NCBI RefSeq assembly: GCF_001422665.1
Contig: NZ_LMLU01000008.1
Location: 62,001-126,000 of the forward strand
From: Arthrobacter sp. Leaf234
GTDB lineage: Bacteria; Actinomycetota; Actinomycetes; Actinomycetales; Micrococcaceae
DNA: 64,000 nucleotides
Direction: 5' to 3'
The translations under genes and the position numbers were made by a program. A model generated the notes under the pieces. The model worked only from the letters and a program-made list of their open reading frames with translations. It made no database searches and was not told where the DNA came from. This document shows positions 44,430-52,196 of this stretch, piece after piece. Numbering within the stretch: position 1 is the stretch's first letter; each line of letters opens with the position of its first letter.

Positions 44430-46025
44430 CTACACCATGGTCAGGACCATCGCCGGGTTCCGGAGGATGGTGCCGACGTCGGCCAGGAAGCGCGAGCCCT
44501 GCTCACCGTCCACCAACCGGTGGTCGAAGGACAGGCTGAGCGTCATGACGGACCGCAGGGCCACCGTGCCCTGGTACTCCCAGGGCATGCTGCGCACTGC
44601 GCCCATCGCGAGGATCGCCGCCTCCCTCGGGTTCAGGATCGGCGTCCCCGCATCGATCCCGAACACACCGATGTTGGTGATCGAGAGGGTGCCGCCCGCA
44701 AGATCCGCCGGTGGGGTCCGGCCCGCACGGGCCGTCTCGGTCAGGCCGTTGAGCGCGCGGGCGAGCTCGACCAGGGCAAGCCCCTGGGCGCCCTTGATGT
44801 TCGGCACGAGCAGGCCACGCGGCGTCGCCGCCGCGATGCCGAGATTCACCGCGGAGTACTGCACGATCTCCTGCGCCGCCTCGTCCCACGACGAGTTCAG
44901 GGTGGGGTTGCGTGCCACCGCGATGCACACGGCCTTGGCCACCAGGGTCAGCGGCGTCACCTTCGTACCCTCGAACGCCCTGGAACCCTTGAGCTCCGCC
45001 AGCAGCTCCATGGTCGGCGTGACGTCGATGGTGAGGAACTCCGTGACGTGCGGCGCGGTGAAGGCACTGGCCACCATGGCCGCCGCGGTGTGCTTCCGCA
45101 TCCCCTTGATGGGTGTGCGGATCTCCCCCGGCGCCGCCGCCGCTCGCTCGGCCCGCGCCGGCTCGGGGGAACCGACGGGTGCCGTGCCCGCATCGAGCAC
45201 TGCCGCGGCGGGCCCGGCTGCGCCTGCGAGCGCGGCCAGCACGTCCGCCCGGGTGATGAGTGCTCCCGGACCGGTTCCCGCGAGGTCCTCGAGTGCGATC
45301 CCGAGGTCCCGTGCGAGCTTCCGCACGGGCGGAGTGGAGCGCGGCCGCTCGTCGGTGGGTGCGACGACCGTCCGCGACGACGCCGCGGACACGTCGTGAA
45401 CGGCCGGGTGCGACCGGCCGGGCGCGAGGGCCGCACTGGGAACCGCGGTCCGGGCCTGCGCGGGGGTCTGGACAGGGGCCGGCCTTCGCTCCGGGGCCGA
45501 GGTCGGCGCAGGGATCGCTGCGGGGAGGACGGTCGCGGGGAGGACGGTCGCGGGGAGGACGGTCGCGGGGAGGACGGTCGCCTCGAGCGCCGGCACCTGC
45601 GGGACCGGGGCACCCGCGGCAGGAACGGTCGATCGGCTCCGCCGCTGCGGCCGTCCGCCCTTCTCGACAGCGGCCCCGTATCCCACGAGGTTCGGTTCAC
45701 GCCGGGCCGGGGCCTCGTCCTCGGGAACCGGACGGACGACGGCCTCGGGCTCACCGGCGATCCGGAACGAGACGATCGGCGCTCCGACGTCCACCACGGC
45801 GCCCGCGGGCTCGTGCAGGCGGACGACGACGCCCGCGTACGGCGACGGCAGTTCGACGACGGCCTTGGCGGTCTCGACGTCCGCGATGATCTGGTTGAGT
45901 TCCACCGTGTCACCCTCGGTGACGTGCCACTGCACGATCTCGGACTCGGTCAGCCCCTCCCCGAGGTCGGGTAGCCGGAACTCCCGGACGGTGGTCGGCG
46001 ACGCGTCGGTCGCGGGTGCGCTCAC
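44430..46025 (-). CDS. bkdC: Branched-chain 2-oxoacid dehydrogenase E2 (dihydrolipoyl acyltransferase)
   Basis: The 531-residue E2 has one lipoyl domain with lipoylated K54 (DVETAKAVVE), a long linker with a TVLPA repeat (about 150-170), a peripheral-subunit-binding domain (about 230-268, VRKLARDLGIALEDLAGTG) and the catalytic domain ending in SLSFDHRLVDGEQGSRFL (catalytic His near residue 503). It transfers the branched acyl group from E1 to CoA. The GTG at 46025 overlaps the bkdB stop. E3 (lipoamide dehydrogenase) is not encoded here. Confidence 0.94.
   Translation of the reverse strand: MSAPATDASPTTVREFRLPDLGEGLTESEIVQWHVTEGDTVELNQIIADVETAKAVVELPSPYAGVVVRLHEPAGAVVDVGAPIVSFRIAGEPEAVVRPVPEDEAPARREPNLVGYGAAVEKGGRPQRRSRSTVPAAGAPVPQVPALEATVLPATVLPATVLPATVLPAAIPAPTSAPERRPAPVQTPAQARTAVPSAALAPGRSHPAVHDVSAASSRTVVAPTDERPRSTPPVRKLARDLGIALEDLAGTGPGALITRADVLAALAGAAGPAAAVLDAGTAPVGSPEPARAERAAAAPGEIRTPIKGMRKHTAAAMVASAFTAPHVTEFLTIDVTPTMELLAELKGSRAFEGTKVTPLTLVAKAVCIAVARNPTLNSSWDEAAQEIVQYSAVNLGIAAATPRGLLVPNIKGAQGLALVELARALNGLTETARAGRTPPADLAGGTLSITNIGVFGIDAGTPILNPREAAILAMGAVRSMPWEYQGTVALRSVMTLSLSFDHRLVDGEQGSRFLADVGTILRNPAMVLTMV
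45522..45581. repeat. Four tandem 15-bp repeats in the bkdC linker
   Basis: The unit GGGGAGGACGGTCGC is repeated four times without change (45522-45536, 45537-45551, 45552-45566, 45567-45581). On the minus strand it encodes four copies of Thr-Val-Leu-Pro-Ala in the flexible linker between lipoyl and binding domains. Identity of all four units points to recent expansion. Confidence 0.92.
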
Positions 46026-47044
46026 AGTGCCGCCCCTTCGGTTGCGGGTCCGCTCAGGGAGTTCGGTCGGCGGAGCACCCGGTCCACGCCGTCGAGGATC
46101 CGGTCGAGGTCCGGGAGGTGGTGGAACTCGAGCTTCGAGTAGGGGTACGGGATGTCGAATCCGGTGACGCGGACGGGTGCGTGCTCGAGGAAGTCGAAGC
46201 AGCGCTCCGTGATGCTCGCGGCGATCTCCGCGCCGAGCCCGCCGGACTGCGCCGCCTCGTGCGTGACCACCAGGCGGCCGGTCCTGCGCACCGACCCCTC
46301 GACCGTCGCGAAGTCGATGGGCGCCAGGGACCGCAGGTCGATGACCTCGATGGAGACGCCGTCGTCGGAGGCCGCGATCGCGGCGTCACGCGCGGTGGGC
46401 ACGAGCGGGCCGTAGGTCACGAGGGTGACGTCGGTCCCGCGGGTCACCACGTGCGCCGCGCCCATGTCCGACGACGCCGGATCGACCGCCTCGTCCACCT
46501 CGCCCTTGACGTGGTAGCGCCGCTTGGGCTCGAAGTACAGGACGGGGTCGTCGGACCGGATGGCCTGCTGGATCATCGTGTAGGCGTCCTGCGGGTTCGA
46601 GACGCTGACGACCCGCAGACCGGAGGTGTGCGTGAAGTAGGCCTCGGGCGACTCCGAGTGGTGCTCGGGCGAACCGATGCCACCCCCGAAGGGCACGCGG
46701 ATGGTGATGGGCATCCTGACGGCGCCCTGCGTGCGGTAGTGCAGCTTCGCCACCTGGCAGACGATCTGGTCGAAGGCCGGGTAGATGAAGCCGTCGAACT
46801 GGATCTCCACGACCGGCCGGTACCCCCGGTAGGCCATCCCGACGGCGGTACCCATGATGGCCGCCTCGGCCAGCGGGCTGTCGAGGACCCGGTGGGCCCC
46901 GAAGTCCTTCTGCAGGCCGTCGGTGATGCGGAAGACACCGCCGAGCTTGCCGATGTCCTCCCCCATGAGGATCACCTTCGGGTCCTCGTCCATGGCACGG
47001 CGGAGGCCGGCGTTGATCGCGCGGCCGAAGGTCATGGTGGACAT
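46022..47044 (-). CDS. bkdB: Branched-chain 2-oxoacid dehydrogenase E1 beta
   Basis: The 340-residue protein is the beta subunit of the E1 decarboxylase: MGEDIGKLGGVFRITDGL near residue 27, PLAEAAIMGTAVGMAYRG and IPYPYSKLEFHHLPD near the C-terminus are typical. It forms the alpha2beta2 E1 with BkdA and feeds E2. ATG at 47044 shares one base with the bkdA stop (TGATG); the longer frame to 47188 is a shadow. Substrate preference for branched oxoacids rather than pyruvate is inferred from the adjacent leucine operon. Confidence 0.94.
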   Translation of the reverse strand: MSTMTFGRAINAGLRRAMDEDPKVILMGEDIGKLGGVFRITDGLQKDFGAHRVLDSPLAEAAIMGTAVGMAYRGYRPVVEIQFDGFIYPAFDQIVCQVAKLHYRTQGAVRMPITIRVPFGGGIGSPEHHSESPEAYFTHTSGLRVVSVSNPQDAYTMIQQAIRSDDPVLYFEPKRRYHVKGEVDEAVDPASSDMGAAHVVTRGTDVTLVTYGPLVPTARDAAIAASDDGVSIEVIDLRSLAPIDFATVEGSVRRTGRLVVTHEAAQSGGLGAEIAASITERCFDFLEHAPVRVTGFDIPYPYSKLEFHHLPDLDRILDGVDRVLRRPNSLSGPATEGAAL

Positions 47045-48246
47045 CAGCGGGTCCCTTCCTGGGGTGCCGGGGCGAAGGAGGCGAGGTAGCGCTCGTAGTG
47101 GTCCTGCTGGCGCTCCAGCCAGGAGTTCGGTTCGCTGTAGACGTGCCGGAAGACGTCCGACGGCGCCGGTTCCGGCATGGACAGGCACCCCTCGCGCAGT
47201 TCGGCGGCGACGGCGTCGGCCTTCGCCTTCACCGCGTCCGAGTAGTCCGCACCGAGCAGTCCGAGCGAGTCGAGCAGCGTGGCGATCCTGGCCAGCGGGT
47301 CGCGGGCCGCCCAGTCCTCGAGCTCGTTGGCGTCGCGGTAGCGGGTCGGATCATCGGCCGTCGTGTGCGGGCCCATCCGGTAGGTCACGGCCTCGATGAA
47401 GGTGGGGCCTCCGCCGGAACGGGCCCGCGTCAGCGCCTCGCGCGTGACGGCGAGGCAGGCGAGGACGTCGTTGCCGTCCACCCGGACCGAGGGGATGCCG
47501 AACCCGGGCGCCCGCCGGGCGATCGGCACGTGGGCCTGCAGTCCCACCGGTTCGGAGATGGCCCAGTGGTTGTTCTGGCAGAAGAAGATGACGGGCGCCT
47601 GGTAGCTGGCGGCGAACACCATGGCCTCGTTGACGTCGCCCTGGCTCGTGGCGCCGTCGCCGAAGTAGGTGACGGCCACGGAATCGGCGCCGTCGTTGAT
47701 GATGCCCATCGCATAGCCGGTGGCATGCAGCGTCTGCGCACCGATGATGACCTGCGGGGTGGCCATGTTGATCGTGTAGGGGTCCCACCCCGAGGACGCG
47801 TTGCCCCGCCAGACGCGCAGGATGTCGCCGAGGTCCACGCCGCGGCAGTAGGCGACGGCGTTCTCCCGGTAGCTGGAGAACACGAAGTCGTCGGAGCGGA
47901 GCGCACGCCCCGAGCCGATCTGCGCGGCCTCCTGGCCGAGCAGCGGCGGCCAGAGCGCGAGTTCGCCCTGGCGCTGCAGGGCCGTGGCCTCGGCGTCGAT
48001 GCGCCGCACCACCACCATGTCCTCGTAGAGTTTCTGCAGCGCGGCGCCGTCGACGTCCGCGACGAGCGCGTCGTAGTGGCGGTCCGGGTGGCGCACGCCG
48101 TGGTGGTCGACCAGCCGGACGAGGTCGTCCGCACCCTCGCGGCCCGGTCCCGGATGGACCGTTCCGCCGGTACCCGACGGCGCCGCCCCCTGCGGGTCGG
48201 ACCCGCTGTCGGGTCCTGCTCCCGGCTGCGTGGAGTCCTCGGTCAT
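47044..48246 (-). CDS. bkdA: Branched-chain 2-oxoacid dehydrogenase E1 alpha
   Basis: The 400-residue alpha subunit carries the thiamine-diphosphate motif GDGATSQGDVNEA (196-208, ending in FFCQNN downstream) and the YRMGPHTTADDPTRY phosphorylation-loop-like block. The first 45 residues are Gly/Pro/Ser-rich and absent in many homologues. It starts the bkdABC operon with ATG 48246 behind GGAGG. A perfect CRP/GlxR-type site lies 86 bases upstream, and an Lrp-type regulator gene diverges from it. Confidence 0.94.
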   Translation of the reverse strand: MTEDSTQPGAGPDSGSDPQGAAPSGTGGTVHPGPGREGADDLVRLVDHHGVRHPDRHYDALVADVDGAALQKLYEDMVVVRRIDAEATALQRQGELALWPPLLGQEAAQIGSGRALRSDDFVFSSYRENAVAYCRGVDLGDILRVWRGNASSGWDPYTINMATPQVIIGAQTLHATGYAMGIINDGADSVAVTYFGDGATSQGDVNEAMVFAASYQAPVIFFCQNNHWAISEPVGLQAHVPIARRAPGFGIPSVRVDGNDVLACLAVTREALTRARSGGGPTFIEAVTYRMGPHTTADDPTRYRDANELEDWAARDPLARIATLLDSLGLLGADYSDAVKAKADAVAAELREGCLSMPEPAPSDVFRHVYSEPNSWLERQQDHYERYLASFAPAPQEGTR

Positions 48247-48331
48247 TGCACGCTACCTCCGCGTTGGCAGACAGACCCTCCCCCCGCGATCAGCAGATGG
48301 AAGGGCTCCGGGCGCCTTTACCCGGAGTGGT

Positions 48332-48347
48332 TGTGACCCTACTCACA
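48332..48347. promoter_or_regulatory. Perfect CRP/GlxR-type operator upstream of bkdA
   Basis: TGTGACCCTACTCACA is a 16-base perfect TGTGA-N6-TCACA palindrome. This is the consensus for cAMP-receptor proteins including actinobacterial GlxR/Crp. It lies 86-101 bases before the bkdA ATG and about the same distance before the divergent lrp gene, so it can act on either. Confidence 0.7.
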
Positions 48348-48394
48348 CAGCACAGGAGGCACAACCGATTCCTGATCGACTGAGCAGAGTGCAC

Positions 48395-48423
48395 TATTCC
48401 GGGCGCAGCGGCCGTGTTAGCGT
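48395..48423 (+). promoter_or_regulatory. Promoter for a leaderless lrp-type transcript
   Basis: -35 TATTCC (48395-48400), a 17-base spacer and -10 TAGCGT (48418-48423) end eight bases before the ATG at 48432; no ribosome binding site is seen. The motif GCACTAT at 48391-48397 and again at 48427-48433 may mark Lrp contacts. Confidence 0.45.
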
Positions 48424-48431
48424 TGCGCACT

Positions 48432-48908
48432 ATGCAACCCCTCGACCTCACCGACACGCGCCTCCTGCAGGCCATGGCGAAGGACCCCCGGCGCACCGTC
48501 GTCGCGCTCGCCCAGAAGCTCGGGCTCTCGCGCAACACGGTGCAGGCGAGGATGGCGCAGCTCGAGAAGAAGTCCGTCTTCCTGTCCTTCGAGCGGCGTA
48601 TCAACACGGTGTCGCTGGGCTACCCGCTGACCGCCTTCATCCACGTGCACGTCCAGCAGCAGAAGCTGGCAGCCATCACGCGGAGCATCGCGGCCGTGCC
48701 CGAGGTCATCGAGGCCTTCGGCGTGACGGGCCAGGCGGACATCCTGGTGCGCGTGGTCGCCGTCGATGCCGAGGACCTCTTCCGCATCAACGGCAAGATC
48801 CTGGCCTGCGACGGCGTGGAGCGCTGCGACACGTCCCTGGCGATGGGCGAGCTCATCCCCTTCCGGGTGGAGCCCCTCCTCGCGCGCGGACCGCAGCAGG
48901 CATCCTGA
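48432..48908 (+). CDS. Lrp/AsnC-family regulator divergent from bkd
   Basis: The 158-residue protein has an N-terminal AsnC HTH (about 5-50: DTRLLQAMAKDP, KLGLSRNTVQARMAQLEKK) and an alpha/beta amino-acid-binding domain with FGVTGQADILVRV (about 100-112). Such regulators next to bkd operons (BkdR type) usually respond to branched-chain amino acids and activate catabolism. The 185-base divergent region fits this. The gene appears leaderless. ATG at 48432 is used; an upstream ATG at 48414 would lie before the predicted transcription start. Confidence 0.92.
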   Translation: MQPLDLTDTRLLQAMAKDPRRTVVALAQKLGLSRNTVQARMAQLEKKSVFLSFERRINTVSLGYPLTAFIHVHVQQQKLAAITRSIAAVPEVIEAFGVTGQADILVRVVAVDAEDLFRINGKILACDGVERCDTSLAMGELIPFRVEPLLARGPQQAS

Positions 48909-49018
48909 CCGGGAGGCAGCGGCGCGGCCGACGCCGGCGGCACGGGCGCGCCCGGTGCGGCGACGGCGTGGGGCGCACCGGTCGCACACGACGCCGACCG
49001 CTGCCTCGCACGTCCCGC

Positions 49019-49024
49019 TAGGGT
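49019..49024 (+). promoter_or_regulatory. -10 element for a leaderless otsB transcript
   Basis: TAGGGT ends six bases before the otsB ATG at 49031 with no ribosome binding site. The -35 is unclear, so the site rests on spacing and on similarity to other leaderless promoters in the window. Confidence 0.4.
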
Positions 49025-49030
49025 CGATGC

Positions 49031-49807
49031 ATGGAATCAGCGAACCAGGTCATCAGCGCACTGACGAGCGGACCGAAGGCCGGGCTGGTGATGGATTTCG
49101 ACGGGGTCCTCTCCCCCATCACCGATGATCCCGCAGCGAGTGACCTCCTGCCGGACACAGCGGCCATCCTCGCGCATCTCGCCACGAGACTCCCCCTCGT
49201 CGCCCTGCTCTCCGGCCGGCCCGTGCGTTTCCTCGCGGACCGTGCAGGCATCCCCGGCGTGGAGCTCCACGGCTCGTACGGCCTCGAGCGCCTGACGGCC
49301 GGCGGCGTCGAGCAGGTGCCGGAGGCGGATCGGTGGAACGACGCCGTGGCGCAGGCCACCGCGCTCCTGCACGAGGAGTTCGACGGCATCGAGGGCATCC
49401 ACGTCGAGGACAAGTCCCTCGCCGTCGCCGTCCACTGGCGGCGCGCCCCGGACCAGGAAGCTGCGATCAGCCGCATCACGCCCGTCCTCCGTCGGGCGAC
49501 GGAGACCTTCGGGTTGAGGCGTGAGCCCGGGAAGATGGTCGAGGAACTCCGCATGCCCGTGGACCAGGACAAGGGCACCGCCCTGCGGTCGATCATCCGG
49601 CGGCATGGTCTGGTCGTCGTGGCCTACGCCGGCGACGACCGGGGCGACCTGCCCGCCTTCGCAGCGGCGGCCGCCGCCGGCGGCCACTGCCTCGTCGTCG
49701 ACGGAGCCGACGCGGCACCGGAGGTCGCGGCGGTGCCGGGCTCCCACTTCGACGGTCCCGAGCACTTCCGGACCTGGCTGCAGTGCCTCGGCGATGCGCT
49801 GGGGTGA
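49031..49807 (+). CDS. otsB: Trehalose-6-phosphate phosphatase
   Basis: The 258-residue HAD hydrolase has the trehalose-phosphatase start MDFDGVLSPI (nucleophile D22, acid/base D24), ALLSGRP near residue 60, the cap domain and the C-terminal metal motif YAGDDRGDLPAF (about 199-210). It releases trehalose from trehalose 6-phosphate. OtsA is not in this window. The gene stands alone; 124 bases downstream of an Lrp gene, and it is closed by a hairpin facing the symporter gene. Confidence 0.92.
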   Translation: MESANQVISALTSGPKAGLVMDFDGVLSPITDDPAASDLLPDTAAILAHLATRLPLVALLSGRPVRFLADRAGIPGVELHGSYGLERLTAGGVEQVPEADRWNDAVAQATALLHEEFDGIEGIHVEDKSLAVAVHWRRAPDQEAAISRITPVLRRATETFGLRREPGKMVEELRMPVDQDKGTALRSIIRRHGLVVVAYAGDDRGDLPAFAAAAAAGGHCLVVDGADAAPEVAAVPGSHFDGPEHFRTWLQCLGDALG

Positions 49808-49903
49808 GGAGACACGGGCCGACCTCCGGCCTCCACGCCCGTCAGGACCCCCTCGTGTCCCGCCCGGCCCCGCCTGCCCCTGAAAGCGCGGGATCACCGG
49901 ACG

Positions 49904-49941
49904 GACGAGGCCGCCCCACCAGCAGGTGGGGCGGCCTCGTC
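49904..49941. terminator. Bidirectional terminator, 17-bp perfect stem
   Basis: GACGAGGCCGCCCCACC (49904-49920), loop AGCA and its complement (49925-49941) form a 17-bp stem with a 4-base loop. It lies between the convergent ends of otsB (49807) and the symporter gene (49961). Confidence 0.85.
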
Positions 49942-49960
49942 GGTCCTACGCGTCGCGTGC

Positions 49961-51598
49961 CTAGTGGTCGGTGGCCTTCTCGGCTCCGACGCCGGTCAGC
50001 GAGCGGACCTCCATCTCCGCCTGCTTCATCGGGTCCTCCGTGGTGCGGGAGAGGACCGTCCCGAGCCAGCCGAGGAAGAAGGCCAGCGGGATCGAGACGA
50101 TCCCGGGATTGCTGAGCGGGAAGACGGAGAAGTCGGCACCCTGGATCATCGACTTCTCGCCACCGGAGACGACGGGCGAGAGGGCGATCAGCAGGATGGC
50201 CGAGCCGAGGCCGCCGTACATGCTCCAGATGGCGCCCTGGGTGTTGAACCGCTTCCAGAACAGCGAGTAGAGGATGGTCGGCAGGTTCGCGCTGGCCGCC
50301 ACCGCGAAGGCGAGGGCCACGAGGAACGCCACGTTCTGACCCTGCGCCCCGATTCCACCCGCGATCGAGACGAGACCGATCACGACCACCGTGCGGCGCG
50401 CCACCTTGACCTCGCCGTCCGGATCGACCCTGTCCTTGCGGATGACGCTGGCGTAGATGTCGTGCGCGAACGATGCAGCGGCGGTGATGGTGAGACCTGC
50501 GACCACCGCCAGGATGGTCGCGAAGGCGACGGCCGAGATGAGTCCGAGGAGGATCGACCCGCCGAGCTCGTACGCCAGCAGCGGTGCCGCCGAGTTCACC
50601 CCGCCCGGGGCGCCGAGGATCCGCTCGGAGCCGATCAGCGCGCTGGCGCCGTAGCCGAGGATCAGCGTGAAGAGGTAGAACGCGCCGATGAGCCAGATGG
50701 CCCAGACCACCGAGCGTCGGGCCTCCTTCGCCGTGGGGACGGTGTAGAAGCGCATGAGCACGTGCGGGAGGGCGGCGGTGCCGAGGACCAGCGCGAGCGC
50801 CAGGGACAGGAAGTCGAGGCGCGTGATCGACGTCAGCCCGTACTGCAGGCCGGGGCTCGTGATCGCTGCGTTGCCCGAGGTCTCGATCGCCGCACCCAGC
50901 AGGGTGGACAGGTTGAAGCCGTGCAGCGCGAGGACCCAGATGGTCATGATGAACGCACCGGCGATCAGGAGGCAGGCCTTGATGATCTGCACCCAGGTGG
51001 TGCCCTTCATGCCGCCGATCAGCACGTACATGATCATGAGGACGCCCACGACCGTGATGACGATCGACTGGCCGAGACGGTCGTTGATGCCGAGGAGCAG
51101 CGACACGAGCCCACCGGCACCGGCCATCTGGGCCAGCAGGTAGAAGAAGCAGACCGCGAGCGTGGTGATCGCCGCCGCGATGCGCACGGGACGCTGCTTG
51201 AGCCGGAAGGACAGGACGTCGGCCATGGTGAACTTGCCCGTGTTGCGGAGCAGTTCCGCGACGAGGAGCAGGGCCACCAGCCAGGCGACGAGGAAGCCGA
51301 TCGAATAGAGGAAGCCGTCGTACCCGTTGATGGCGATCGCTCCGACGATCCCGAGGAAGGACGCCGCCGAGAGGTAGTCACCGGCGATGGCCGTACCGTT
51401 CTGGCCACCCGTGAACGAGCGTCCGGCGGCATAGTAGTCGGCCGCGGTCTTGTTGTTGCGGCTCGCCCGGAGCACGATCACGAGCGTGATCGCGACGAAG
51501 AGGCCGAAGATGGCGATGTTCAGGACCGGCGAGCCGACGGTGGTGACCTCGGCGGTCTGCAGGGGGACGTGGATGCCCCCGGCGGTGATGGTGCTCAT
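49961..51598 (-). CDS. actP: ActP/MctC-type cation:monocarboxylate symporter
   Basis: The 545-residue protein belongs to the sodium:solute symporter family with about 13 helices. The conserved GDYLSAASFLGIVGAIAINGYDGFLYSIG and GFLVAWLVALLLVAELLRN segments (written here in short blocks of the protein near residues 70-120) mark the acetate permease group, and MctC of Corynebacterium carries acetate, propionate and pyruvate. ATG at 51598 overlaps the DUF485 gene stop by four bases. It is probably expressed with DUF485 from the promoter region holding a CRP-type site. Confidence 0.92.
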   Translation of the reverse strand: MSTITAGGIHVPLQTAEVTTVGSPVLNIAIFGLFVAITLVIVLRASRNNKTAADYYAAGRSFTGGQNGTAIAGDYLSAASFLGIVGAIAINGYDGFLYSIGFLVAWLVALLLVAELLRNTGKFTMADVLSFRLKQRPVRIAAAITTLAVCFFYLLAQMAGAGGLVSLLLGINDRLGQSIVITVVGVLMIMYVLIGGMKGTTWVQIIKACLLIAGAFIMTIWVLALHGFNLSTLLGAAIETSGNAAITSPGLQYGLTSITRLDFLSLALALVLGTAALPHVLMRFYTVPTAKEARRSVVWAIWLIGAFYLFTLILGYGASALIGSERILGAPGGVNSAAPLLAYELGGSILLGLISAVAFATILAVVAGLTITAAASFAHDIYASVIRKDRVDPDGEVKVARRTVVVIGLVSIAGGIGAQGQNVAFLVALAFAVAASANLPTILYSLFWKRFNTQGAIWSMYGGLGSAILLIALSPVVSGGEKSMIQGADFSVFPLSNPGIVSIPLAFFLGWLGTVLSRTTEDPMKQAEMEVRSLTGVGAEKATDH

Positions 51599-51978
51599 TT
51601 CTTTCCACCTGACGGGTCGACGAATACCTCGGGGGCTGCTTCCTCGAGTTCATGCCGCAGGTTCGCGGCGATGGGGTCGAGGCGGCGGTTGGCGTAGCTC
51701 ACGTACCACATGGTGATGGCGAACGTACTGACGAACTGCAGCAGGCCCAGGATGATGCCCACGTTGATGTTGCCGAACACGGGCGTGGCCATGAACTCGT
51801 GGGCGTAGTCGGCCAGCAGCACGTAGGCGAAGTACCAGAGCAGGAAGAACACTGCCATGGGGAAGACGAAGCTGCGGTGGCGCTTGCGCAGTTCCTTGAA
51901 CTGCTCGGTCTGCTGGACTTCGGTGAAGTCGACGGCAGCACCGGAACCGGCGTCCGGCTCTACTGGGTGCGAACCCAT
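51595..51978 (-). CDS. DUF485 small membrane protein
   Basis: The 127-residue protein has two membrane helices (about residues 38-62 and 72-96) and the DUF485 pattern RHRSFVFPMAVFFLLWYFAYVLLADYA with VFGNINVGIILGLLQFV. DUF485 genes almost always precede acetate-type symporter genes, and the protein is thought to support or stabilise the carrier. ATG at 51978 follows GAAGGAGG. Its stop overlaps the symporter ATG. Confidence 0.92.
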   Translation of the reverse strand: MGSHPVEPDAGSGAAVDFTEVQQTEQFKELRKRHRSFVFPMAVFFLLWYFAYVLLADYAHEFMATPVFGNINVGIILGLLQFVSTFAITMWYVSYANRRLDPIAANLRHELEEAAPEVFVDPSGGKK

Positions 51979-52047
51979 GGTTCCTCCTTCTCGGTCGCCC
52001 CACCGACCGCGACGGCGGCATCCTTGCCGCGCAGGGAGGCACGTCGG

Positions 52048-52063
52048 TGTGACACCCATCACT
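52048..52063. promoter_or_regulatory. CRP/GlxR-type site between the symporter and sensor kinase genes
   Basis: TGTGACACCCATCACT matches TGTGA-N6-TCACA with one mismatch. It lies in the 218-base divergent region, 70 bases before the DUF485 start and 134 bases before the kinase start. GlxR-type control of monocarboxylate carriers is known in Corynebacterium; here it is inferred. Confidence 0.6.
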
Positions 52064-52184
52064 GTGGACGACGTCGTCGGGCCCCACCAGCGAACCGCGC
52101 GGACGCGTCGGTGAGTGAGCGGCGAGGTGCGGTGAACGGTTGCAGGGCGCGCCGAACGGTCGAGGCCGTCCGTGCCACGGACGC

Positions 52185-52190
52185 TACTGT
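52185..52190 (+). promoter_or_regulatory. -10 element for a leaderless sensor kinase transcript
   Basis: TACTGT ends six bases before the kinase ATG at 52197 with no ribosome binding site between. The -35 is weak. Confidence 0.4.
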
Positions 52191-52196
52191 GGTGCC

